Below are positions 13,654-25,119 of a DNA stretch of 64,000 nucleotides, one piece after another. The stretch is from Polytrichum commune. Its lineage: Eukaryota; Streptophyta; Polytrichopsida; Polytrichales; Polytrichaceae. The stretch's first letter is position 1. Every line of letters starts with the position of its first letter. The stretch covers positions 38,215,180 through 38,279,179 of the forward strand of contig OX485808.1 in assembly GCA_950295325.1 (NCBI GenBank), written 5' to 3'. Made by a program: the position numbers and the translations under genes. Below the pieces are notes generated by a model, which saw only the letters and a list, made by a program, of their open reading frames with translations, had not been told where the DNA came from and made no database searches.

Positions 13654-14292
13654 ATGCAAGTTTCTACTAACTACTCACCTCTTGGCCATGATCATCTTGT
13701 AGTATGTTGTCCTTCAATGATGCATGTCATGATAATGTTGTTTATTTATCATGCGTTTTTTCTAGGCAATGACATTAAACCTATCAAATGTTGTTTGCTA
13801 ACTCTTGGTGTGGGCGCCACAACCCATGTGGTAGCATGTAAGACCAAAACCGTAGGCATTGTGAAACTTATCACAATGCTCAGCATGCCCATGGAGCTTG
13901 TTCAATCTTTGGGCAAGATGCACACTACATATTTCATGAGTTTTGAGTCCACAGCCAACCACAGAGTGGCGCGAGCAACATGGAGCTCCCAAACTACACC
14001 ACCTTCACACCCCGTGTTTGCCGAGCTAGCAGGTTTCATATGTGATGAGTTCGTCACCACCCCTCCATACACCAATCCATCTCATGTAAACGATGCACAA
14101 TCACATGTCACGGTCCGAGCTCCACATATCGACACCATTAATGACCCGCAAATGGACTTCTTCTTGGAGTCGTCCATGCAAGTCCGATCCGAGGTATCCC
14201 TCAACATGAGCCTTCGTTCCCCATTCCCTACATGCCGGTTCTTGCCAAAGAGCATCTCCAAGTCTTGGGGGGGCAGTGTGTTAAAAAGTTAA
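13654..14292 (+). CDS. Unrecognised 212-codon ORF, possible mobile-element relic
   Basis: This is one of the longest uninterrupted frames outside recognised genes. It has a hydrophobic stretch around residues 25-40 and a Pro/Ser/Thr-rich second half. I recognise no domain, and the composition changes along its length. It ends in a run of G ('cttggggggg') followed by 'cagtgtgttaaaaagtt', a layout reminiscent of the end of an LTR-retrotransposon internal region, but no reverse transcriptase, integrase or paired LTR was found. A small TIR element begins 8 bp downstream. It may be a relic or a chance ORF. Confidence 0.2.
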   Translation: MQVSTNYSPLGHDHLVVCCPSMMHVMIMLFIYHAFFLGNDIKPIKCCLLTLGVGATTHVVACKTKTVGIVKLITMLSMPMELVQSLGKMHTTYFMSFESTANHRVARATWSSQTTPPSHPVFAELAGFICDEFVTTPPYTNPSHVNDAQSHVTVRAPHIDTINDPQMDFFLESSMQVRSEVSLNMSLRSPFPTCRFLPKSISKSWGGSVLKS

Positions 14293-14299
14293 GGATATA

Positions 14300-14556
14300 G
14301 GTGCGAACAACCACTATTTTATAGGGGGGTATTACTTTCAATTTTTTTTTTTTCACATGCTATCATTATGTAATTTCTACTTTGGGTTAATAGAAAAATG
14401 GCTTGTATTACTTATAATTCCAAATTACTTATTATTCCATACCCTATAGTACTTTAAAGATGTCCAGTGCCATTTTTGATACCCTATATTACTCTTAAGT
14501 CCAGTTATAATTTTTTGCCCCCATGTTTTTAAAATACCTTATCATTTGTTCGCACG
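14300..14556. mobile_element. Short TIR element (MITE-like) with TATA duplication
   Basis: The element starts GGTGCGAACAA and ends TTGTTCGCACG, an 11-bp inverted repeat with one mismatch. It is flanked on both sides by TATA (14296-14299 and 14557-14560). The 257-bp interior is AT-rich with no coding capacity, as expected for a miniature inverted-repeat element. The superfamily is uncertain because the apparent target duplication could be TA or TATA. Confidence 0.5.
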
Positions 14557-14582
14557 TATATTGCTACTCCAACCAATGACTA

Positions 14583-14600
14583 CCCCCCCCCCCCCCCCCA
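14583..14600. repeat. Poly-C tract
   Basis: A run of about 17 consecutive C follows 'tgactac'. It is the longest of many C/G homopolymers in the window and gives rise to a proline run in one frame of the overlapping ORF. Confidence 0.85.
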
Positions 14601-14976
14601 AGCTCCAAGTCCATCCCCGCCTTGACAACCAAAAACCTCGCAACACTCTTGCTCAAGCGCCTTCCAAACCCGCAATGGGACTCCAATGGTGTCAATTATT
14701 GCAAAGGCATGGTGTCAATTATTGCAAAGGCATGGTGCAATTTGCAACCTCAAAGCTCAAAGCCGACAACATCCACATCTTGGCAACGACCGGAGCACCG
14801 ACCAAGGCTTCAAAATTTGCAACAACAATCATTGTGGCAGGGTTGCACAAGCACTTTGTTGCCAAAGGCAAGCACGTGGTCATTTGTCACAAGCTCATGT
14901 ATCCAACCACCCTTCAATATTGCCATTCGGTGCAAGACACCAAGATCGTGGAAGTGAGCTCGGATACTAAGGGGCG

Positions 14977-15895
14977 CTTCACACTATGGCCGAAGGTCGA
15001 GAGGTGGTCGGATTCCACCAATCATATTGCAAGAAACCAAGAGTTCTGTCTTTCCACCCTTCACACTATGGTCAAAGTCCAAAGGCCGTTGCAGTTTAAA
15101 ATGATTACTTTTTGAAGAAGGTGATAGACTCTCGAAGGAAGTTTGGGTCGGACGGCAATGGAAACCCAAACTATGGTCGAGAGGCCATTGGGTTTTTTTC
15201 TTTAAAAAAAAAAATCCAATCGTTGACAAGATCTTGGTTGTTAGATTGGAGGGGTTGGTTTTGGGCAAGGAATAAAGTGGGATGCTCCTTTGGGTTTGGA
15301 CTTTAGGCTTGGCCTTTGGAGGCTTCACACTATGCCTGGCTGAAGGCTCCAATTACTATATTTTATTGGCTATTTTCAGCCCATTTGTTTGAACTCTCAA
15401 CAAAGTTTGGCCACTCAATCCACTCTCGGCTTGGACGGCCATAGTGTGAAGCGGCCCTGAGTGGCCAAACTTTGTTGAGAGTCCAAAGAAATGGGCTGAA
15501 AATAGCCAATAAAATATAGTAAGTGGAGCCTTCGGTCGGGCATAGTGTGAAGCCTCCAAAGGCCAAGCCCAAAGTCCAAACCCAAAGGAGCATCCCACTT
15601 TATTCCTTGCTCAAAACAACCCCTCCAATCTAACGGTCAAGATCGTGTCAATGTTTGATTTTTTAATAAAAAAAAACCGACGGCCTCTCGACCATATATA
15701 GTTTGGGTTTCCATTCCCGGCCGACCCAAACTTCCTTCGAGAGTCCATCGCCTTCTTCGAAAAGTAAGCATTTAAAATTACGACGGCCTTTGGACTTTGG
15801 CCATAGTGTGAAGGGTCGAGAGGCCGAACTCTTGGTTTCTTGCAATTTGATTGGTGGAAATCGACGGCCTCTCGACCTTCAGCCATAGTGTGAAG
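14977..15895. mobile_element. Large inverted repeat (foldback element), about 440-bp arms
   Basis: Left arm 14977-15417 and right arm 15458-15895 are reverse complements over almost their whole length (441 and 438 bp), separated by a loop of 40 bp. The outer ends read CTTCACACTATGGCYGAAGG inwards. The inner ends read ctctcaacaaagtttggcc and its complement. The word TTCACACTATG or its complement occurs eight times between 14978 and 15940. The ORFs on both strands here are mirror images made by the two arms. I found no convincing target duplication. A transcript across it would fold into a long hairpin. Possible origins are a foldback or MITE-type transposon, or an inverted duplication. Confidence 0.85.
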
Positions 15896-15951
15896 TGTCC
15901 CTCAATCCCATGGCCTCTTGACTTCGACGGCCATAGTGTGAAGCGGCCCCA

Positions 15952-16493
15952 AGGGCCGCTTTACACCTAGAGGCCGGGCCAATTCCCCTTGAGGCCGATT
16001 ACATGAAATTTCAGCCCCTTTTGGGTTGGAGGCCGGCCTCAACTACACATTATAATAAGATTATAATGGGGGTCAATTTTCCCATATGTAAAGACCTTAG
16101 GGCCAAGAAGCTAGGCTGATTCAATAAATCTAGCGTAATCCATCAAACCTAGCATAATCTAGCATAGAGATGTTCATATTTCCACATAATCCAATGGATA
16201 TGGTTCGCTAAAAAATTAATATTTTATTTATAAAAAAATCTTTATTGAAATTTGGCATTGGCCACGAGGCCAAGAATTGGCCTTTCATTTTTGGGTGCAC
16301 CCAATTCAATGAGCTCAGGTCGTGTCATACCATGCATTTTTTGATTAAAAATTTCATACCACCAAATCGGCCTAGCCTCTAGGTGTAAAGGGACTGGGGC
16401 CGATTTCAGCCTCTTGGCCAATCACAAGTGAGGATTTCAAGCCTCTTACACAACGAATTGGCCTGGCCTCTAGGTGTAAAGGGGCCCTAAGGC
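15952..16493. mobile_element. TIR-bounded element of about 540 bp
   Basis: The left end reads AGGGCCGCTTTACACCTAG-AGGCC, and the right end is its near-exact reverse complement (AGGGCCCCTTTACACCTAG-AGGCC). The inverted repeat is about 33 bp with two mismatches. The end motif resembles that of the adjacent large inverted repeat (GGGNCGCTTCACAC), so the two may belong to one family. The interior has no transposase. Flanking bases do not give a clean target duplication. Confidence 0.6.
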
Positions 16494-17490
16494 AGCACCA
16501 AAGCACCAAATCCAAGCTCTAGCAAATTGCCACAAGACCACAATGTGGTTGTCTTGACACCCCGCGTTTGTGGCACTCAAGATTGCCAAAGGAGAGAAGG
16601 CATGTCATTATGTCTCAGAAGGGGACATAGTGTGGCTTGTCAATTATGCTGCGGGTGACATGTAAAGCGAACTACATCAAAGCTTTGAAATTTCATGTAT
16701 GTACATATGAGCAAAGGCCGGCATGTATCTCACGATGTATGAGAGAGAGGCCAATGTTGTGGTTTGTGTGCTAGGTATTGAAGAGCTTGAAGATGTTGGT
16801 ATCTTCTCAAGTATGTCTACTTGCAAAGAAAGATGGTTTCTGAGCTTTCGGTGCATAGATTTCTTGCTCATTTCATGCATGTTTATTATAGGATCTATGT
16901 CCAATAGAATAAGCTGCTCATGGAGCTAAGTGGAGGAAAACTTCGAGCTTCCTTTCCTTGAACTGAGTTACATTATGTGCCGCATTATATTTTTTAAGCT
17001 TGTATTATATTACAGCTATGTGAGTTTTATGTGTATTGTGACAAAGATGTAACTAAAATTTGATAGTTGTCATGCACAATGATGTCTCTTGGTGCCCGTT
17101 CTTACATCCACACCTAACACCACTCAAATATTATTGGCTGGTCAGAAAAAGTACATGAAAGGCACGCTTACCTTAGTCTATGTGATTAGAAGTACAAAAA
17201 AGACTTTTGATCCAGGCATAGCCTTTAGGAAGTATACAATGGAAGGAATTCCAACTTTAAAATATCCTTAAAGTAGGATTCAGAAGGCAATCTTCACATG
17301 AGGTTGTAGATAAAAGATGCCTATTGTCTTGGGGAAAAAAAGGATCACCCATTGATGCAATAAACATCAACCTCGCCAATCCAAAAGAGAGAAATCAAAT
17401 TATTGAATCAACTTAATGAGTATCCTAAGTTGATGACCTCACTGCTGTTGTACAATAATCGCAATATCGAGTTCCAAAAATCTGCCCAAG
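16494..17490. other. Intergenic DNA downstream of the carrier gene
   Basis: No convincing gene is seen. 16500-16680 has moderately GC-rich, coding-like text but no sustained frame. The rest is AT-rich and probably includes the 3' untranslated region of the minus-strand carrier gene that ends at 17493. Confidence 0.35.
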
Positions 17491-17492
17491 GG

Positions 17493-20400
17493 CTAGCTAT
17501 CAATCCTCTCCACTGCAGCCTGCCTCTCCATAGCAGCTTTCTGATCCAGATGCTTTGTGAGTAAGAAGACCCTAGCAGTCTCAAATGCAAAAAATCCTAG
17601 GGCAGAGAAGCACGCACTGTAGAAAAGCCTTGGTCCCATGCCCTTTGCAAGCCCCCTGGGTCCCTCTTCACACCAGATCTGATGCAGGGTTGAAGCAACT
17701 CCTGTGTATGTGTAAGCAGCTATGGCCTGAGCTCTGGCAGTTGCTTCTGCACGCACCCCTGACAGGCCAGAACCAGCCACTGTTTTACGAGCCTGTGTCA
17801 TCAATCTTGTCTTCACCACATCCAAGGGCGTGGTGAGAGAGGCAGATAATGCTCCAGCTGCTGCTCCTGATAGCACACTTTGCCATGGTTCAAGAGTTGT
17901 TTTTTCACTGTTTGCTAACCAAGCAACTTTCAAATATTCCTGCCAGAACACATTGATGCAGTTGTGAGTAAGACAGGGCCATTGATACCTACTTGCCTAA
18001 TTGTGCAAGAATATGGAAGTGCCATAATAGAGCAGAGGGGAATCAATGTCTGAATTAATTGTATGTTACACTGGCATCCCTTGTACCAAGGAGAGAATCT
18101 GGAGATCATCTCCAGGTACCATCGTGTCCTCCATAAACTTTACAGGACTCTTGAAAATGGACTTAGTTTAATCAGAGTTTAATCAGCAAAAGAACCTCGT
18201 ACCACTTTTGTTAAATGGGATCTATGCACAAATGTTGAGGGTGGAAATGAAAAGGAATCGCATACTCACAAAAGTAGAGAAACTAATTATATTTGATGGC
18301 AAGTTCCTCAACAAGGCAGCTGAGTATCCAGCATACAATCCTCCAACACCTTCAGTCCGAACAGTCTGAAGAAAGACGTCAAGTGCCGATCCAACCATCC
18401 CCACTTGCATACGTTGCTTAACTACTTCTTTTGGAACTAGTATAGCTGAGGAGGTTATATTCCCAATAGCAGCTGCAACGGGAGGAATGAGAGTTCTCGG
18501 GCAGTTCCCTATTGAGGTGAGGATGCCTTTTCCTAATTCATAAGTTCCAAAATACACAGAGGATGAGATGATGGAGCCAATGAATGCTGCTTGGACACCA
18601 CTGTACAGTCCTGCAATCCCCTCCTTGGCAACAACCTGAAATTGCAACAAGCTCCTTTAAAAATACAATCAAAAATCACACCAAAGATGTCGAGGACATC
18701 TCATCAGCATAGTACTGTGTCCTGCACCAAGTTGTGGTGGCAGCTGCCTCACTGTTGAGCTCAGAATTACCATGTCATACTTCGCTCTGGGAATAAGACA
18801 CAAACTATTCAAGATGCTAATAGTTGAAATGCATGCCTCACATACTGATACAGATACAGAAGGCCAACTTAATGATCAAGAACAGTAATGATTATGTTGC
18901 AATTATTGTCACCTAAGTTATTCCAGATTTTCAAAAAAATCGCTTCACTGTAGGTTTTGCAGTCACTGGATGACCACTAGAGTTCTCTTGAGGTTTATGG
19001 CTTTGAAGAAGATGGTAATCTATTGCATACCTTGAGGACAACATCGATAGGCCCAGAGTACAATTTTGAAGCACCTCGGGTCTGCAACTTGGTCTTCACA
19101 GTATCAATTGGATGAAGAGTGACATTTGTAAAACCCCCAGCAATGCCCCCAGCCACCGCACTAATGCCAGCCCTTTCAATTAAGTTCAGTTTCACCATCT
19201 TTCCAGCATTATAGCTCACCACAGTCATGCACCTAAATCAGAATCAAGTTCTTATCATCAGAACAACACCGAAAGAAAGCAGTACTTATCAGGGTCCTTC
19301 AGGATTCATGAAAACAGCCAACATCCATAACATAGCAAGACAATTGACCAATTACTCGCAATCCTACACCCCTGTATGCATGATGATATATTCTCAGAGT
19401 TGACAATATTTTTCTTTGTCAAAAACAGTGCAATCTATCCACTGTTGTGATCCTAATACTTTAGGGTTTGCTTTACATTCGACAAATAAAAAGCTGATCC
19501 AGGACCTCTAGTCAAACTTCTGCAGTTGGGATCACAGACACATCTACCAGCAAGCTTTTAGGATTCTACAGAATCCTGTTTCTTTGAACAAACCCATCCA
19601 TTTCCGTATCCAGATTAAAAAAATGATAATAATGAATGAAACGTGGATACTACGTTGGAAAACTTGCAGTAAGGGCTCCACCCATCGCCGTAATCTGCAT
19701 TGTATTTGTGGATGCAGCCATCCAATTTTCCAACAAAAAAAGCCCGCTTGTTGCCGCCCCAAACTCTCAACAAATGTACTGAGACGAGCAATCAATGACC
19801 TTATTTCCCCTCGGATTTCCACGTGAAGGTCACTCATTCACCTAAAATAGTCCAGGGTGTTTTGAATGTTAGAGTTCTTTACCACGCCTTTTTGCAGAAC
19901 AACGTGAAACCAATCAAGTTTATTCCCCGACTGCGGATATGGATACGGAAACCGGTGGGAAAATGCACCGTACCCGCATCTGCAAAACAAAAAGCGGATG
20001 GATGCAAGAGGATTTGTGGATCCAGATACGGGCAACGGGTGGGCTTGCTCTTCTAGGAGTAAGGATGTGCAACAATAGTAAGAATGCCATGACCTGAACT
20101 GTGACCCCATAGCTTTATTATGAACATGTTGATTGGCGCATAGCCATGCTCCGGAAATCCACTTCCGCTTCGGGATTAGATATGATTTTGCAGCTAGTGA
20201 TGTAAAGCGTCCCTCTTTCACACTAACACAGAGTTGACATCGCGTCTCTTCTCTCTCACACATGTTGATTGCAAGCTCACAACATTCAAATTCTAATTTA
20301 AATCACATATATGCAGCAAATTCTTCAAAGATGTAAAATAGGAAACCGAAACTTACCTCAAAACTTGATTGACGCGTCGATTGCTCTCCCTCAGAAAATC

Positions 20401-20664
20401 GCCAACAGCTCCATCCTGCCAAGGGCCCAGACTTTTGGAGACCGAAACCCTAGCAAAGCCTGCATTACTAGTTCTCCTCTTACAATGTGGCTCAATAAAG
20501 GAGAATTCAACTCTTGTAGGGTAGGCCTGGCCCCCTCGAGCTTCTAGAGCCTGTGAAAACGAGGGTCGGCTCCATGTGGAATTATCTTGTGTCATTGAGA
20601 TGTCAACTACAGAACGAGATTCCTCATAGCGGAGGGCAAAGTCACCCTGCGAAGACGAGGCCAT
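17493..20664 (-). CDS. MFL1-like: Mitoferrin-like carrier, probably plastid-targeted
   Basis: A four-exon gene: 20357-20664, 19031-19232, 18270-18635 and 17493-17939. It joins to 1,323 nt and about 440 residues with phases intact. All junctions are GT-AG (donors gtaagt, gtatgc, gtgagt). The protein is a six-helix mitochondrial carrier family member with three PX[DE]XX[KR] signatures: P144-I-D-T-V-K, P238-K-E-V-V-K and P330-L-D-V-V-K. The blocks HPIDTVKTKLQTRGASK, SSSVYFGTYELGK and TTPLDVVKTRLMTQ resemble Arabidopsis Mfl1 as I recall it, a chloroplast-envelope carrier linked to iron uptake. The first 100 residues are Ser/Arg-rich and could be a transit peptide. An upstream in-frame ATG at 20733 is an alternative start. 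Iron as the substrate is inferred from the family. It could instead be another mitoferrin-type carrier. Confidence 0.88.
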
Positions 20665-20733
20665 CAGACGTCCCTCTTCACCTCCCAGGTGACCTACAAT
20701 TCCATGTGCGTAACCATCGGAGATGGTTACCAA

Positions 20734-22382
20734 TAAATACTACTGCTGCTCCGGTCCAGCACCGAATCCTTGAGAAAAAATAGAAAGCGCAGAACGAAAC
20801 GAAATTGCGAAACACTGAAAAGCGAGATCGAACACCGAAAAGTGAGAGTAGGGGCCTCCCTGCACTCGACCCTAGCTCAACCCCGTCATCTTTCTGCGAA
20901 ACTCTCCGAACCACTTAACTTATCCACAAGTGCGTGTTCACACCACGGATTGCATGAACCGGTTCCCAAAACCATCAAATGAAAGAGACTTTGCACCTGT
21001 TTAGGAGGAGTACTAGCGGAACATTCATTCCTCTTGCGAAGAGAAACAAATTCTAAGGAGAATGTAATTTTATTTTTTATTATTATTGTTTATTGTTTAT
21101 TATTTGTTTGTTTATTTATATGAAAATAGCTACAAATTTTGAAGCAATAAAGTTAGGGTAACTCATAGTTGATTTATTGGTTAACACATAGATGCTCATC
21201 TGAATGCTAATGTTTAGATATGACAGTTGTCAAAAACTCTTATGAAGGTAGTCAATCACAAGCTGCCAGCACATAAACCTTAACTTCATTCGCCTAAGAA
21301 ATATAAATCTCATCTATGTCAGTATTACATGACTCTAGTGAGCGGTTAAATGAACTTGGTCAATTATGGGTGTCTCAACCTTAAGGATTTCATGGCTCTT
21401 CCTTTTCCCACATGTTGTGGATGTTATCCGAAGAAGTCGCCACGTCATCAAACCTGAGTGCTTTTTCTATGCATATTCTCAAGGGTAGTGGCTAAGCTAC
21501 TACTAGGGCTACTACTACATTAAACTCGGGGTGGGGTGGGGGGGGGGGGTGGGGTTAGCTTTTAACAGCTAGATGATTGACATTTTGCTTAAGTTAAAAC
21601 TAAGTATTAAATGTTGCCACATGGATAGCCACCTAAGATCGACAAACATTATTAATAGTAGGATGGAATACAAAGTAAGTGTAATTCTCCCTCTAGTTAA
21701 AAAAACCCTCTATTAACATCAAGTGGAGAAAGGCCTTAAGCTTAATAGGTCCCCTTATATTGTTTACAAAATTCATTTTCTTTTTTGGTCATATTCATTT
21801 TTTTACTTAATCTATGCATCACGATGGGTACAAAAGTACCCTTTCATCCAAATTCTAATCTAAAATTCCCATACTAAATAAAAAATAAAAAATAACACCA
21901 TATTGTATTTCTATAGTTCTACAATATAACACTATATTGTACTATATTGTTATTTCTAGTGCATACAAAGAATTTACTATTGAGAATTTTAAGGTAGAGG
22001 TACATGTAAAAAAAAAAGGTATTATGGTTATATAAATTTGATGATTGCAGATATATTGGTTTCATCAAAAACAAATTTTCATCCAATATTGTGATTTAGT
22101 TATTGTCTTGAATGACAACCCGGTTCATATTTGTTATGGTTTGTTTTGGTGTTACAGGTTGCTCAAACTGGAGGTTTTTTAAGCACTCCTCAACACTCTA
22201 TCAACACTATTCTTTGGATTGTGCCATTCCTGTAGTATATCATTCAAACATACAGAAGCCTTTGACTACCAAGACTTGGTATATTGGAAGGGTTTATAAA
22301 ATGCTTCAAGAATTTGGTAATATACGGGTAGAATATAGAGAACCTTCTATTGACATGCTTGCCCATCATTTGCACACGAAGA
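20734..22382. other. Upstream region of the carrier gene, then intergenic
   Basis: 20.7-21.0 kb is GC-richer and probably holds the promoter and 5' untranslated region of the minus-strand carrier gene; I do not see a clear TATA box. 21.0-22.1 kb is AT-rich with a G-rich run at about 21530-21552. The ORF at 22112-22390 (plus, 92 codons) has no recognised domain and stops at the edge of the hAT insertion. Confidence 0.35.
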
Positions 22383-22889
22383 TAGCCTAGCAATGAACGG
22401 GGAGTACCAAACTTTAGTTACGAGCTAGCCGAAAATTCTTGGAGATTTCCGAATGAGTTCGCAATGATTCGGACGAGGTACCGACTTAAAATTGTTAAGG
22501 TCGGAAATTGACCAGTTCAAATGAGAAAAGATTGGCAATATAGCCGGTTGAGGCATCATATTTTAGGATATTTACCGAGCCAATTTTTAAATTTTAGGCA
22601 AGTAGCCGAAGGGACTAGGGATAGGGTGGAAATTTCTACTAGGATAATACTAGAGTCATGACTCATAAGGTTAAGAACCATGAAGGCTAATTAATTTAGG
22701 GTTGGTTCTGTTCACTGGGCTGATTAGGGTTTTGAGGCTCTAAGCACCCAAGGACCCTCTCTCACGAGTATAAGGAGTTTGAGTCCCTTGTGCAAAGTAT
22801 CTCACTCCTCTCACTCCTCTACTAGGATTTCTCTCTGTGCTCTTTCACTACTGCTCTTCTGCTTCTGTTTGTTTCTGCATCCACCTGTG

Positions 22890-23072
22890 GCGATCCACCT
22901 GCAATCCAGTTGGTGACATCTGTTTCGGAGGTCCAGGGTGAAGGTCCACTTCGGAGGTCCAGTTCGGTGCGGCAATCCATTGCAATCCAGTTGGAGACAT
23001 CTATTTCGGAAGTCCAGTTCGGTACGGCGATCCACTGCGATCCAGTCGGAGACATCTGTTTCAGAGGTTGTG
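22890..23072. repeat. Short tandem repeat inside the hAT element
   Basis: Three imperfect copies of a segment containing 'caatccagttggwgacatct' followed by 'ttcggaggtccag' lie at about 22892, 22973 and 23031. They are inside the 5' half of the hAT element and may be an expanded subterminal or leader region. Confidence 0.6.
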
Positions 23073-23429
23073 AATCTTTTGAAATCTTGTAGATAAGTCT
23101 TGAAGAGTAGGAAATAAACTTGTGCGGAATCAATGCTCGTCTCCTGGATCTCTTGAATCTCTCACATCGATTATGAGACTTCACAATGACATCACACTGC
23201 AGTTTTGTGCATGACGCCGTGAAGTACAGAGCGTGGGATGAAGTTTCTCTCAGCCGCCACTATTTGGTGTCTTCCTTAATGTACACCCAGAGCACCTTGT
23301 TTTGACAAGGTAGAAACCTTCGTTGAAAGCACCTTGGTTGATGTGATGGCTTGTAAACATGAATTTCTAGCTTTTAAACTGCAAGCCACCACTAAATGGG
23401 TATATAAGACTTGTAGAGATTTATGAAGC

Positions 23430-23700
23430 ATGATCACATGGAATCATTCTTTGCAAACCCGATATCCTTATTTGCTTGTCCTTGCTGATTTGGCTAGAAT
23501 ACAATGTGTATCAACATCCACTTATGAAAGGGCGTTTAGTGTCCAAAATTTAATAAAAACACGAGTGAAAAACAAACTTGGAAGTAAAATTTGGAAGCTA
23601 TGCTTAGAATTGCTTTAGAGGGACCATATGAAAACTTTGATAATATTATTGAAGAGACAATTCCTTTGTGGAAAATTGGAACCAAATATTGGTTTCTATA
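23430..23700 (+). pseudogene. hAT transposase C-terminal fragment (frameshifted)
   Basis: The first frame ends in a block with YPYLLVLADL, then STSTYERAFSVQNLIKTRVK, typical of the hAT dimerisation region in plant ZNF862/KIAA1586-like transposases. The conserved continuation (LEAMLRIALEGP) follows in another frame, so a one-base indel near 23585-23600 breaks it. The upstream catalytic RNase H-like core is absent. The element cannot move on its own protein. Confidence 0.75.
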
Positions 23701-24417
23701 TGCTAATCTTTCACGTTATGTGTTTTCTGCAAGTGATGCATATTGTTCAGTAAGTTCAATTATGTTTTCTAATTATGAGGATATGGATGTTTGAAAGTTG
23801 CATGTATTGTTGTACTAACTAGCCTCTAAATAATGTATGAGCCCTTTTTGGATTTATATATATATTTAAATGCTAAATCCTTGGCCCCAAGTTGGTGGGG
23901 GCTTGGCAAGGTTCAAATCCTTCCAATGATACTTGGATTTTCTATCAACACAAATTCACCCCTTTAAAAGCATAACACCAATTTTTTTTACAATATTTAA
24001 AAAAACAAATCCGACATACAATACAAATCTTTGGAAACATACCGAAATGAAATTCAGAAAGTCGGAAAATTACCGAATGGTAAAGTCAAATATCGGTTTT
24101 TAACCAAGAATAAAAATTGGATTTAGGTAGCTTCCGAGCAAAAAAATAAAAATCCGAATGTCTTTATAAAAGATCGGAAATGTACCGATTTTTGTATAAA
24201 ACTCCCCGGACTGTGTAGCCTAGTCGTGTTGGTATCAAGAGTCAAATGGCAAGTCAAAAAGTGGACTTATGACTTCATTAATCATATGATGGTAGATCTA
24301 GATGATATTATTGCCTCAGGTGAAGCGTCCCTCATTCACACTGACACTGGTGATTGGCATCATCTCTCTATTTTATTGCCTTGGATTCAACGACATGTGC
24401 ACACCTTTTATAGCCCA

Positions 24418-24600
24418 TTAGCTAGCTGGGCTAGCCCATATTTTTGAGGCCTTAATCTTGCCATAGCTAGGCTAGCCCATATTTTTTGAGGCCTCAATCT
24501 AGCCATAGCTAGGCTAGCCCATATTTGCTAAGGCCTCGATCTAGCCATAGCTGGGCTAGCCCATTTTTTCCGGGTACCGTTTTTAGCCATATAGCTGGAT
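24418..24600. repeat. GCTAGCC-rich tandem array 1
   Basis: About three and a half units of roughly 58-60 bp read 'gaggcctcgatctagccatagctaggctagcccatattttt'. The units contain the palindromic words GCTAGC and GGCTAGCC. A matching array in the same orientation lies at 25120-25340. Confidence 0.8.
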
Positions 24601-24609
24601 TAGTTGACC

Positions 24610-25110
24610 TAATAAATTAATTCATGTAACTCATATAATGAATTCGAGGAGACATTGTCTCATCAATACAATTATATTTCATATCAGTCAAAATCACTCA
24701 TCGTCATCAATATCTAAAACATATTGCTCATCATTCTCTACCAACAAATTGTCATCATCCTCTATCTGCAACTCCTCATCGAAAATAGGGCGTTTGGGAA
24801 TGTGATTCTTCCAATCGGAATTATCCAACAAGATCGACTTTTCAGGATCATATGGCATTAGATGTTTGTTCAACTTCAACATCATTGATGCCTCTGCAAA
24901 TCCTCAAGAGAACGACCCATCTTTTTAGAGGAATGTAGAGAATATAGCCCACTTTGAGTAAAAACATATCAAAAGATGTAAACATGTAACCGGTTGCACT
25001 TGGAAGCACTTGGATATGGACAGATGATCTCAACCCTAAAAATTTTATGGTAGTGGTAGGGATGACATGGCTAGGCCTTAGCTTGAGCCAATTGAGTTAC
25101 ATGACTTATC
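24610..25110. other. Spacer between the two GCTAGCC arrays
   Basis: AT-rich. A minus-strand stretch (24694-24885) encodes an Asp/Glu-rich peptide with no recognised family. 24930-25025 carries a decayed piece of family A ('aagatgtaaacatgtaaccgg', 'ttgcacttggaa'). Confidence 0.35.
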
Positions 25111-25119
25111 TTTAGCTAG

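Larger units (their letters stand above)
22391..24215 (+). mobile_element. Deleted hAT-type DNA transposon with 8-bp TSD
   Basis: The 8-bp word TAGCCTAG sits immediately left (22383-22390) and right (24216-24223). The ends are imperfect inverted repeats: left CAATGAACGGGGAGTACC, right (complement) CACAGTCCGGGGAGTTTT, both starting CA and sharing GGGGAGT. An 8-bp duplication with short imperfect TIRs is the hAT hallmark. Inside, 23430-23700 encodes a broken hAT C-terminal dimerisation domain. Subterminal parts are rich in 'cggaaa/ccgat' words. At 1,825 bp it is too short for a full transposase, so it is a deletion derivative. Confidence 0.85.

Noticed and set aside
13654..14292. Intact LTR retrotransposon ending at the G run near 14270
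   Set aside because: No paired LTR, primer-binding site, or reverse transcriptase/integrase text was found.
14546..15115. 189-codon plus-strand ORF with a proline run
   Set aside because: It starts within the TIR element, runs through a poly-C tract and a 23-bp tandem duplication, and ends in the palindrome. A chance composite.
15112..15888. Several ORFs on both strands at 15.0-15.9 kb with similar protein text
   Set aside because: They are mirror images produced by the two arms of the inverted repeat and are not conserved proteins.
20200..20240. 'gcgtccctctttcacactaac' and similar words at 24325 and 45865 as ends of the palindrome family
   Set aside because: Only about 15 bases match, and no paired inverted end was found nearby.
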